50,704 nucleotides of DNA from Rhodoferax sp. GTDB taxonomy: Bacteria; Pseudomonadota; Gammaproteobacteria; Burkholderiales; Burkholderiaceae_C. The stretch is from positions 1-50,704 of the forward strand of contig NZ_JAUSLE010000030.1 of assembly GCF_030646845.1 (NCBI RefSeq), written 5' to 3'. The position numbers and the translations under genes are program-made. Below the pieces are notes generated by a model. That model was not told the DNA's origin. It was given only the letters and a program-made list of their open reading frames with translations, and ran no database searches. Below are positions 44,122-50,704 of this stretch, piece by piece (position 1 is the stretch's first letter; every line of letters starts with the position of its first letter).

Positions 44122-44206
44122 GGCGGTCTCTCTCTTGCCGGCAGGCTGGCTGCCCTCACAGGTACAGCCGGTACAATGGAGCGATCATATCGCCACACCT
44201 TACCTC

Positions 44207-44749
44207 ATGTCTGATCTTCAACGTCGTAGTACCAGGTTGACGCTGCTCCTCGCGGCAACTGCAGGCTTGGTGGCCTGTGGCAGCCTGAACAGTGCCAGCA
44301 ACAGCATTGCCGGTGTGGTCACACCCTACAAAATGGACATTGTCCAGGGCAATTTTGTGTCGAAAGAACAGGCGGCCGCGGTCCAGCCGGGCATGAGCCG
44401 GACGCAGGTACGCGATATTCTGGGCACGCCTTTGCTGACCAGCATCTTCCATGCCGACCGCTGGGACTACGTCTTTACCTTCAAGCGTCAGGGGCTGGAG
44501 CCGCAGGCGCGCAAAGTCACCGTGTTTTTCAAGGGCGACGCGCTGGAACGCATTGAAGCCGATGCCCTGCCCACGGAAGCCGAGTTTGTGGCCTCGCTGG
44601 GTTCAGGACGGAAGTCGGGCAAAGTGCCGGTGCTTGAGATGACGGAAGAGAGTCTGAAGCAGTTGCCCGCCCCGGGAAGAACTGCCGAGCCAAAGCCGTT
44701 GCCGCCTTTGCCTGCGAGCTACCCACCGCTGGAACCTGCCGCTCGCTAG
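44207..44749 (+). CDS. bamE: Outer-membrane assembly lipoprotein BamE
   Basis: A 180-residue lipoprotein of the BAM complex that inserts outer-membrane beta-barrels. The signal peptide ends in the lipobox LVAC with Cys24. The SmpA/OmlA domain has YKMDIVQGNFVSKEQAAAVQPGMSRTQVRDILGTPL, followed by FHADRWDYVFTFKRQG. The Pro-rich C-terminal tail is longer than in E. coli BamE (113 residues). ATG 44207 is used; a -10-like TACAAT lies at about 44173. It is followed after 17 bases by dapB. Confidence 0.95.
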   Translation: MSDLQRRSTRLTLLLAATAGLVACGSLNSASNSIAGVVTPYKMDIVQGNFVSKEQAAAVQPGMSRTQVRDILGTPLLTSIFHADRWDYVFTFKRQGLEPQARKVTVFFKGDALERIEADALPTEAEFVASLGSGRKSGKVPVLEMTEESLKQLPAPGRTAEPKPLPPLPASYPPLEPAAR

Positions 44750-44766
44750 TCTGTGACTGATTCACT

Positions 44767-45582
44767 ATGACTGACATCATGACCCATCGGATCACAGTAG
44801 CGGGCGCGTCCGGACGCATGGGACAGATGCTCATTGAGGCCATCAGCGCGGCTGACGATTGTGAACTGGCCGGGGCGCTGGACGTCGCTGGCCGTCCCGC
44901 GATTGGCACCGATGCGATGGCGTTTCTCGGTCAGACCAGTGGCACAGCGATCACGGCGGACCTTGGCGCAGGACTGAAAAATGCCCATACCCTGATTGAC
45001 TTCACCCGGCCGGAAGGGACGCTGGCCCATTTGCGCGTTTGCCGTGAATTGGGTGTCAATATGGTGATTGGCACGACGGGCTTCAGCGATGCGCAGAAGG
45101 ACGAGATTGCGGCCGCAGCCCAGGACATCGCCATTGTGATGGCGCCCAACATGAGTGTCGGGGTGAACGTCACCCTCAAATTGCTGGAAATGGCGGCCAA
45201 GGCCTTGGCCACCGGCTATGACATTGAAATCATCGAGGCCCATCACCGCCACAAGGTTGACGCGCCATCGGGCACGGCGCTGAAGATGGGCGAGGTGATT
45301 GCCGACGCCTTGGGGCGCGACCTGAAAGACTGCGCGGTGTATGCCCGTGAAGGGGTCACCGGTGAGCGCGATCCCTCCTCCATCGGATTTGCCACCATTC
45401 GGGGCGGCGACATTGTGGGCGACCACACGGTGCTGTTTGCGGGCATCGGTGAGCGTATCGAGATCACCCACAAATCGTCCAGCCGCACCACCTATGCGCA
45501 AGGCAGTCTGCGCGCCGTGCGTTTTTTGGCGGGTCAAAAAACCGGTCTGTTTGACATGTTCGACGTGCTCAAACTGAAATGA
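44767..45582 (+). CDS. dapB: 4-hydroxy-tetrahydrodipicolinate reductase
   Basis: DapB (271 residues) makes tetrahydrodipicolinate with NAD(P)H in the lysine/diaminopimelate pathway. The N-terminal nucleotide site is [15 protein letters not shown]. The catalytic segment [20 protein letters not shown] holds the His pair and Lys. The C-terminus ends normally. The start may be ATG 44767 or ATG 44779; both are in frame. The stop overlaps the next gene by ATGA. Confidence 0.96.
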   Translation: MTDIMTHRITVAGASGRMGQMLIEAISAADDCELAGALDVAGRPAIGTDAMAFLGQTSGTAITADLGAGLKNAHTLIDFTRPEGTLAHLRVCRELGVNMVIGTTGFSDAQKDEIAAAAQDIAIVMAPNMSVGVNVTLKLLEMAAKALATGYDIEIIEAHHRHKVDAPSGTALKMGEVIADALGRDLKDCAVYAREGVTGERDPSSIGFATIRGGDIVGDHTVLFAGIGERIEITHKSSSRTTYAQGSLRAVRFLAGQKTGLFDMFDVLKLK

Positions 45583-46232
45583 ACGCGATCCAGTTGTTTT
45601 GGCAGGGTGACGGCGTTACCAAAGCGGTCGCGCTGCTGTTGCTGGCCATGTCGGTGGGCAGCTGGGTCGTCATTTTGTGGAAGGGATGGTTGCTGCATCG
45701 GGCCAGTGGCGACGTGGAGCGCTGTGTGGCGGCGTTCTGGCAGTCCGCGTCGGTGGATGAGGCGCTGCAAAAACTGAAGGCGTTCGACCGCGAGGCCCTC
45801 GTCATTCCAATGGTTATTGCTACGAAAATTGAAGCAAATGGCACGCTGGCTGCGGCCGGGGACAAGTCCCAGCAGTTGACCCGTGTATTGCGCGATGCGC
45901 TTCACCTGGCGCTGGCCAAACTCCAGTATGGCCAGGTGCTGCTGGCCACGGTCGGTTCCACTGCGCCGTTTGTCGGCCTGCTGGGCACGGTGTGGGGTAT
46001 CTATCACGCGCTCATCGGCATTGCGAATGCCGGACAGGTCACGATCGACAAGATCTCGGGCCCGGTGGGTGAGGCGCTCATCATGACTGCAGCAGGCCTG
46101 GCGGTGGCCATTCCGGCCGTGCTGGCGTACAACGTGCTGGGTCGCTCGATCGGGCGGATTGAGGCGGAGCTGGAGGGGTTTGCCCGTGACCTGCGGGAAC
46201 TGGCCGCCAGCCAGCCCGTCTGGCAGGCTTGA
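45579..46232 (+). CDS. exbB: MotA/TolQ/ExbB proton channel family protein
   Basis: A 217-residue inner-membrane protein that, with ExbD, uses the proton gradient to power TonB- or Tol-type outer-membrane work. Three hydrophobic segments are seen: [38 protein letters not shown] and the last around [20 protein letters not shown], which are the family signature blocks. A segment [16 protein letters not shown] (about residues 80-95) may carry half of the dispersed repeat. It overlaps dapB by four bases and is followed by exbD. ExbB or TolQ cannot be separated with certainty; the lack of tol genes favours ExbB. Confidence 0.9.
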   Translation: MNAIQLFWQGDGVTKAVALLLLAMSVGSWVVILWKGWLLHRASGDVERCVAAFWQSASVDEALQKLKAFDREALVIPMVIATKIEANGTLAAAGDKSQQLTRVLRDALHLALAKLQYGQVLLATVGSTAPFVGLLGTVWGIYHALIGIANAGQVTIDKISGPVGEALIMTAAGLAVAIPAVLAYNVLGRSIGRIEAELEGFARDLRELAASQPVWQA

Positions 46233-46249
46233 GCCGACCGGGGCAAGAC

Positions 46250-46690
46250 ATGTCTTTTGGCCGTCTAGAGCGCACCCAGGGCCCACAGCCGATGAGCGAG
46301 ATCAACATGACGCCGCTGATCGACGTCATGCTGGTGCTGGTGGTCATTTTCATCATCACGGCGCCGCTGCTGGCCAGTTCCATCAAGCTGGACCTTCCCA
46401 AGACAGAGGCCGCCCAAGCCGGCGATGTGCCGAAGTCCGTGATGGTGGTGGTGGACAAGTCCGGACAGACCTTCCTCGGCGACAAACCGCTGGGTCTGGA
46501 CGAATTGGCCACGAAGCTGGCTCAAACCGCAAAACTGAATCCCGACACTGAGGTGCAGCTGCGTGCCGATGCAGCGGTGCCCTATGGCCGCATCGTGGAA
46601 GTCATGGGTACGGCACAAAAAGCGGGCTTGAACCGGATTGGCTTTGTGGCAGACCCGACGCCGAACGTTACGCCCCAGCCCAAACCCTAA
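46250..46690 (+). CDS. exbD: ExbD/TolR family biopolymer transport protein
   Basis: A 146-residue protein with one N-terminal membrane segment. The start MSFGRLERTQGPQPMSEINMTPLIDVML contains the family hallmark Asp (LIDVMLVL) that carries protons. The periplasmic domain follows, ending with Pro-rich PTPNVTPQPKP. ATG 46250 is preferred over an upstream in-frame TTG at 46229, as it gives the usual family start. It works with the preceding ExbB-type protein. Confidence 0.92.
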   Translation: MSFGRLERTQGPQPMSEINMTPLIDVMLVLVVIFIITAPLLASSIKLDLPKTEAAQAGDVPKSVMVVVDKSGQTFLGDKPLGLDELATKLAQTAKLNPDTEVQLRADAAVPYGRIVEVMGTAQKAGLNRIGFVADPTPNVTPQPKP

Positions 46691-46732
46691 AATTGGCGGA
46701 CTGCGATCCGTTGATCGCCTGAGTGAATCCAA

Positions 46733-49411
46733 ATGCAAGAAAAATACAACCATCTCGACGTCGAAAAAGCAGCTCACAGCCACTGGACGGCGGTGGATGC
46801 CTACCGTGTGACTGAAGACAGGTCGAAGAAGAAGTTCTACGCCTGCTCCATGCTGCCTTACCCCAGCGGCAAGCTGCACATGGGCCACGTGCGCAACTAC
46901 ACCATCAACGACATGCTGACGCGCTATCTGCGCATGAACGGCTACAACGTCCTCATGCCGATGGGTTGGGATGCCTTCGGCCTGCCAGCCGAAAACGCGG
47001 CGTTGAAGAACGGCGTGCCCCCTGCCAAATGGACCTACGAGAACATTGCCCACATGAAGGGGCAGATGCAAGCCATGGGTCTGGCCATCGACTGGTCGCG
47101 TGAGATTGCCACCTGCGACCCGAGCTACTACAAATGGAACCAGTGGCTGTTTTTGAAGATGCTGGAGAAAGGCATTGCCTACCGCAAGACCCAGGTGGTC
47201 AACTGGGACCCGGTGGACCAGACCGTGCTGGCCAACGAGCAGGTGATCGACGGCAAAGGCTGGCGTACCGGTGCCGTGGTGGAAAAGCGCGAGATCCCGG
47301 GCTACTACCTGAAGATCACCGATTACGCCGAAGAGTTGCTGGAGCATGTGCAGACCGGTTTGCCGGGCTGGCCCGAGCGCGTCAAGCTGATGCAGGAGAA
47401 CTGGATCGGCAAGAGCGAGGGCGTGCGCTTTGCCTTCACGCACAGTATTCAGGACGCCTTCGGCAAGTTGATTGACGACGGTCGCATGTATGTTTTCACC
47501 ACCCGGGCGGACACCATCATGGGCGTGACGTTTTGTGCGGTGGCGCCCGAGCACCCCCTGGCCGCACATGCTGCTCAGACCAACGCAAAGCTGGCCGCAT
47601 TTATCGAGGAGTGCAAAAAAGGCGGCACCACCGAGGCCGAGCTGGCGGTGCGGGAAAAAGAGGGCATGCCCACCGGCCTGTACGTGACCCATCCCCTCAC
47701 GGGACACCAGATTGAGGTCTGGGTCGGCAATTACGTCTTGATGAGTTATGGCGATGGCGCCGTCATGGGCGTTCCGGCGCACGACGAGCGCGATTTCGCA
47801 TTCGCCAAGAAGTACGGCATTGCCATCGTCGAGGTGGTGCTGGTGGACGGACAGACCTACGACTACGACCAGTGGCAGGACTGGTATGGCGACAAGCAGC
47901 GCGGCGTCACCATCAACTCCGACAGTTTCAGTGGCCTGCCCTTCAAGGACGCGGTCAACGCGGTGGCCCATGCCCTGCAACTCAAGGGCCTGGGCGAGAA
48001 GAAGACCACCTGGCGCCTGCGCGACTGGGGCGTGAGCCGCCAGCGCTACTGGGGTACGCCAATTCCGATCATCCACTGCCCGGAGCACGGCGCGGTGCCG
48101 GTGCCCGAGAAGGATTTGCCCGTCGTCTTGCCGCAGGACTGTGTGCCCGACGGTTCCGGCAACCCGCTGCACAAGCACGAAGGCTTCCATGCGGGCGTGG
48201 TCTGCCCCGTCTGTGGCGTGCCGGCCCGGCGCGAAACCGACACCATGGACACCTTCGTGGATTCCAGCTGGTATTACATGCGGTATTGCGACCCGACCAA
48301 CACTGAGAAGATGGTGGCCGACGGCGCCGACTACTGGATGCCGATGGACCAGTACATCGGTGGCATCGAGCATGCCATCCTGCACCTGCTGTATGCGCGC
48401 TTCTGGACCAAGGTGATGCGTGACCTCGGGCTGGTGAAAGTGGATGAGCCTTTTACCAAGCTGCTGACGCAGGGCATGGTGCTCAACCACATCTACTCGC
48501 GCAAGGCCGACAAGGGCGGCATCGAGTACTTCTGGCCGCATGAGGTGGAAGACATCGCGGACGCATCGGGCAAGGTCATCGGCGCCAGGCTGAAGGCGGC
48601 CAAGGGCGATCTGCCCGCCGGCACGTCCATCACCTACGAGGGGGTGGGCACCATGAGCAAGAGCAAGAACAACGGCGTCGATCCTCAGGAGCTCATCGAG
48701 AAGTACGGCGCCGACACCGCGCGCCTGTACACCATGTTCACTGCGCCGCCCGAGGCCACGCTGGAGTGGAACGACGCCGGAGTGGAGGGGTCTTACCGCT
48801 TTCTGCGCCGCGTCTGGAACTTTGGCGTCAGGTTGGCTGCTATGGATACCGTAGCTGCTGGCGCAAACGCGACGGGGGCCAGAGCCCTGAAAGATATAAA
48901 TTTCAGCAAGGAGGCGAAGGCTCTGCGGCTGGACATCCACACCGTGCTCAAGCAGGTGGACTACGACTACCAGCGCATGCAATACAACACCGTGGTGTCG
49001 GGCGCGATGAAGATGATCAACGCCCTGGAGGATTTCAAAGCCACGGAATCTGCCGGGGCGCAGGTGGCGCTGATTGAAGGATTCAGCATCCTGCTGCGCT
49101 GCCTGTATCCGGCCACGCCGCACATCGCGCACAGCCTGTGGAGCAGCCTGGGCTATGCCGGTACGCTGGGCGATCTGCTGGACGCACCCTGGCCGCAAGT
49201 GGACCCCAGCGCGCTGGTACAGGACGAAATTGAGCTCATGTTGCAGATCAACGGCAAGCTCAGAGGCGCTATCGTGGTGCCCGCGGCCGCATCCAAAGCA
49301 GAGATCGAACACGCGGCGATCCAGAGCGAGATGTTTCAGAAGATGGCTGACGGGGCGACCCCCAAGAAGGTCATCGTGGTGCCCGGGCGGCTGGTCAATC
49401 TGGTGGTTTGA
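46733..49411 (+). CDS. leuS: Leucyl-tRNA synthetase
   Basis: A class I aminoacyl-tRNA synthetase of 892 residues. The HIGH-type motif is HMGH (49-52) in [14 protein letters not shown], the KMSKS-type motif is MSKSK near residue 641, and the editing (CP1) domain has [12 protein letters not shown]. The anticodon-binding and C-terminal domains end in [13 protein letters not shown]. At about residues 702-720, in the linker after RVWNFGVRL, a copy of the dispersed repeat is translated ([19 protein letters not shown]), making the protein slightly longer than E. coli LeuS (860). It is followed after 10 bases by lptE, as in most proteobacteria. Confidence 0.98.
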   Translation: MQEKYNHLDVEKAAHSHWTAVDAYRVTEDRSKKKFYACSMLPYPSGKLHMGHVRNYTINDMLTRYLRMNGYNVLMPMGWDAFGLPAENAALKNGVPPAKWTYENIAHMKGQMQAMGLAIDWSREIATCDPSYYKWNQWLFLKMLEKGIAYRKTQVVNWDPVDQTVLANEQVIDGKGWRTGAVVEKREIPGYYLKITDYAEELLEHVQTGLPGWPERVKLMQENWIGKSEGVRFAFTHSIQDAFGKLIDDGRMYVFTTRADTIMGVTFCAVAPEHPLAAHAAQTNAKLAAFIEECKKGGTTEAELAVREKEGMPTGLYVTHPLTGHQIEVWVGNYVLMSYGDGAVMGVPAHDERDFAFAKKYGIAIVEVVLVDGQTYDYDQWQDWYGDKQRGVTINSDSFSGLPFKDAVNAVAHALQLKGLGEKKTTWRLRDWGVSRQRYWGTPIPIIHCPEHGAVPVPEKDLPVVLPQDCVPDGSGNPLHKHEGFHAGVVCPVCGVPARRETDTMDTFVDSSWYYMRYCDPTNTEKMVADGADYWMPMDQYIGGIEHAILHLLYARFWTKVMRDLGLVKVDEPFTKLLTQGMVLNHIYSRKADKGGIEYFWPHEVEDIADASGKVIGARLKAAKGDLPAGTSITYEGVGTMSKSKNNGVDPQELIEKYGADTARLYTMFTAPPEATLEWNDAGVEGSYRFLRRVWNFGVRLAAMDTVAAGANATGARALKDINFSKEAKALRLDIHTVLKQVDYDYQRMQYNTVVSGAMKMINALEDFKATESAGAQVALIEGFSILLRCLYPATPHIAHSLWSSLGYAGTLGDLLDAPWPQVDPSALVQDEIELMLQINGKLRGAIVVPAAASKAEIEHAAIQSEMFQKMADGATPKKVIVVPGRLVNLVV
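48836..48892 (+). repeat. Dispersed ~57-nt repeat, copy E, inside leuS
   Basis: It runs from GCTGCTATGG through GTAGCTGCTGGCGC to GACGGGGGCCAGAGCCC and is followed by TGAAA. It serves as the reference for ungapped comparison with the other copies: intergenic copy B and copies D and G keep the same spacing of GCTAT, (T)AGC and GACG.GGGC blocks. It is in frame in leuS and reads in the coding direction. Confidence 0.75.
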
Positions 49412-49421
49412 AGCAACAACT

Positions 49422-49937
49422 ATGAAACGTCGTTCCGTCCTCACGCTTATCAGTCAGGCCAGCCTCGCCACCCTCGCGCTGGCGGGCTGCGGCTTCAAGC
49501 TGCGCGGTAGCCAGAACTTTGCCTTCTCGAGCATTGCGGTCATGCCCCATCCGGGTGGTGCGGTGGCCATCGAGCTGCGCCGTTCTTTTGGCGGAGCGGT
49601 ACGGGTGCTGGCACCCGATGAGCCGCTGGACAATGCGCAGATGGTGATCGACATACTGCAGGAACAGCGTGAAAAAACGGTGGTGGGGGTTAACAGCTCC
49701 GGCCAGGTCCGGGAGTTCCAGCTGCGGATCCGGGTGCGGTTCAGGGTGCGCACGCCGCAGGGCAAAGAGCTGGTGCCTGATACCGAAATCCTGCAGCAGC
49801 GCGACATCAGCTTCAATGAATCGGCGGTGCTCGCCAAGGAGGCGGAGGAGGCGCTGCTGTACCGCGACATGCAGACCGACATCGTGCAGCAGTTGATGCG
49901 CCGCCTGGCGGCCGTGGGCCATGCAGCTAGCTCCTAG
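49422..49937 (+). CDS. lptE: LPS-assembly lipoprotein LptE
   Basis: A 171-residue outer-membrane lipoprotein that plugs LptD and helps deliver lipopolysaccharide to the surface. The lipobox is LALAGC with Cys23, directly followed by GFKLRGS, the family's opening. The rest has the small alpha/beta fold with DIVQQLMRRLAAV at the end. ATG 49422 follows leuS by 10 bases; no strong ribosome-binding site is seen, so coupling is likely. It overlaps holA by 17 bases. Confidence 0.95.
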   Translation: MKRRSVLTLISQASLATLALAGCGFKLRGSQNFAFSSIAVMPHPGGAVAIELRRSFGGAVRVLAPDEPLDNAQMVIDILQEQREKTVVGVNSSGQVREFQLRIRVRFRVRTPQGKELVPDTEILQQRDISFNESAVLAKEAEEALLYRDMQTDIVQQLMRRLAAVGHAASS

Positions 49938-50704
49938 TCAGCTCGCAGCGCATTTGCAGAAAGGCCTGAAGAGCCTTTACACGTTGCATGGCGACGAGCC
50001 CCTGTTGATCCAGGAGGCGGTCGATGCCATTCGCGCCGTGGCCCGCATGCAAGGCTTTACCGAGCGCACCTCGCACACGGTGGCCGGCGCGCATTTCGAC
50101 TGGAGCGAGGTGCTGGCGGCGGGCGGCTCTTTGAGCCTGTTTGCCGACAAGCAGATTGTCGAGTTGCGCATTCCTTCCGGCAAACCCGGCAAGGAGGGCA
50201 GTGTCGCGATTCAGCATCTGGCTGAACAATCGCGCGGCAATGATTCGACACTCACCCTCGTCATGCTGCCACGCTTGGACAAGATGACGAAAAGCGGCGC
50301 GTGGTTCGCTGCACTGGAGAGTTTTGGCGTCACGCTTCAGGTCGAGCCGGTTGAGCGCAACGCCCTGCCGCAGTGGATTGCGCAGCGGCTTGCCGGCCAG
50401 GGCCAGCGGGTCGCTGCCGGTGAGGAAGGGCAACGCACGCTGCAGTTTTTTGCCGACCGGGTGGAGGGGAATTTGCTGGCCGCGCACCAGGAAGTCCAGA
50501 AACTGGCGCTGCTGTATCCCGCCGGCGAGCTCAGTTTTGAGCAGATCGAGAGCGCGGTGCTCAACGTGGCGCGCTACGACGTGTTCAAGCTGTCGGACGC
50601 CGTGCTGGCGGGGCAGATCATGCGCGTGCAACGCATGCTGGAGGGCCTGCAGGCCGAGGGCGAGGCCGCCGTGCTGGTGCACTACACCCTGGCCGAGGAC
50701 ATTC
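49921..50704 (+). CDS. holA: DNA polymerase III subunit delta (3' end outside window)
   Basis: HolA opens the beta sliding clamp as part of the clamp loader. The visible 261 residues begin MQLAPSQLAAHLQKGLKSLY, then LHGDEPLLIQEAVDAIR, LFADKQIVELRIPSGKPGK, TLTLVMLPRLDKMTKS and VEGNLLAAHQEVQKLALLYP, all family-typical. The gene runs off the window at DI, so the C-terminal collar domain is missing. It starts 17 bases inside lptE. Confidence 0.95.
   Translation, partial: MQLAPSQLAAHLQKGLKSLYTLHGDEPLLIQEAVDAIRAVARMQGFTERTSHTVAGAHFDWSEVLAAGGSLSLFADKQIVELRIPSGKPGKEGSVAIQHLAEQSRGNDSTLTLVMLPRLDKMTKSGAWFAALESFGVTLQVEPVERNALPQWIAQRLAGQGQRVAAGEEGQRTLQFFADRVEGNLLAAHQEVQKLALLYPAGELSFEQIESAVLNVARYDVFKLSDAVLAGQIMRVQRMLEGLQAEGEAAVLVHYTLAEDI

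Noticed and set aside
46265..49444. A very long open frame (over 1000 codons) on the minus strand opposite exbD-leuS-lptE
   Set aside because: It is the antisense shadow of leuS caused by high GC and codon bias. The protein is low-complexity (His/Gln/Val rich), has no family motif, and leuS on the plus strand is certain. The same holds for long minus frames opposite 2845-4182, 4913-6256, 22640-24094 and 25757-27937.
49921..49975. Another copy of the dispersed repeat at the holA start (AGCTAGCTCC...AGGCCTGAAGA)
   Set aside because: The similarity is limited to short words and the spacing of the blocks does not fit; the encoded HolA N-terminus is normal for the family.
1..50704. tRNA, rRNA, CRISPR arrays, insertion sequences, prophage or plasmid origin
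   Set aside because: None seen. No clover-leaf candidate with a conserved T-arm, no regularly spaced repeats, no transposase, integrase or replication initiator frame, and nearly all sequence is explained by ordinary genes.

Overview
The window is chromosomal DNA of a betaproteobacterium. It most resembles Comamonadaceae (Rhodoferax/Polaromonas-like): high GC, orphan Bug/TctC-type binding proteins, a three-subunit transhydrogenase, an hpf-ptsN-hprK block, and the order fur / bamE-dapB-exbB-exbD-leuS-lptE-holA. The genus is an inference from gene order and protein character; no rRNA or tRNA gene is present. Genes are tightly packed. The longest gene-free stretch is about 235 bases (41543-41776), and I see no insertion sequence, CRISPR array, prophage or plasmid origin.

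Region 1 (1-4800): 5'-partial-in-window uvrA on the minus strand (its 3' end lies outside), a divergent YajR-like MFS exporter, and ssb with a clear terminator. Region 2 (4811-11564): a six-gene operon with an RND adaptor, RND pump, DUF2892 membrane protein, OsmC-like thiol protein, SQR/NDH-2-like flavoprotein and a CsoR/FrmR-family repressor with a non-canonical cysteine set. Its promoter is overlapped by a 36-bp inverted repeat that looks like a CsoR-family operator. I read it as a reactive-sulfur (or related thiol stress) detoxification and efflux system; this is the most interesting system here.

Region 3 (11635-33086): mnmA, then a long catabolic/uptake block. It holds two related LysR regulators, a secreted HbpS/GlcG protein and an ABC importer whose second permease and both ATPases form a single 845-residue polypeptide. 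These are followed by cupin, aldehyde dehydrogenase, ThDP enzyme, SDR, a sugar-binding-fold protein, two Bug proteins, an FAD dehydrogenase, tcuA-tcuB and a third Bug protein. The substrate is unknown; tcuAB points to a tricarballylate- or citrate-like acid for that part. Two near-identical 17-bp palindromes upstream of hbpS and tcuA suggest one regulator for both.

Region 4 (33073-50704): housekeeping genes: Nudix hydrolase, pntAA-pntAB-pntB, fadD-type ligase with mtnN directly behind it, corA, patatin, hpf, ptsN, hprK, fur, bamE, dapB, exbBD, leuS, lptE and the 5' part of holA.

A dispersed element of about 57 bases occurs at least six times. It lies inside uvrA, mtnN and leuS as translated in-frame insertions, across the tcuA/tcuB junction, over the mtnN stop codon, and between the repressor gene and mnmA.
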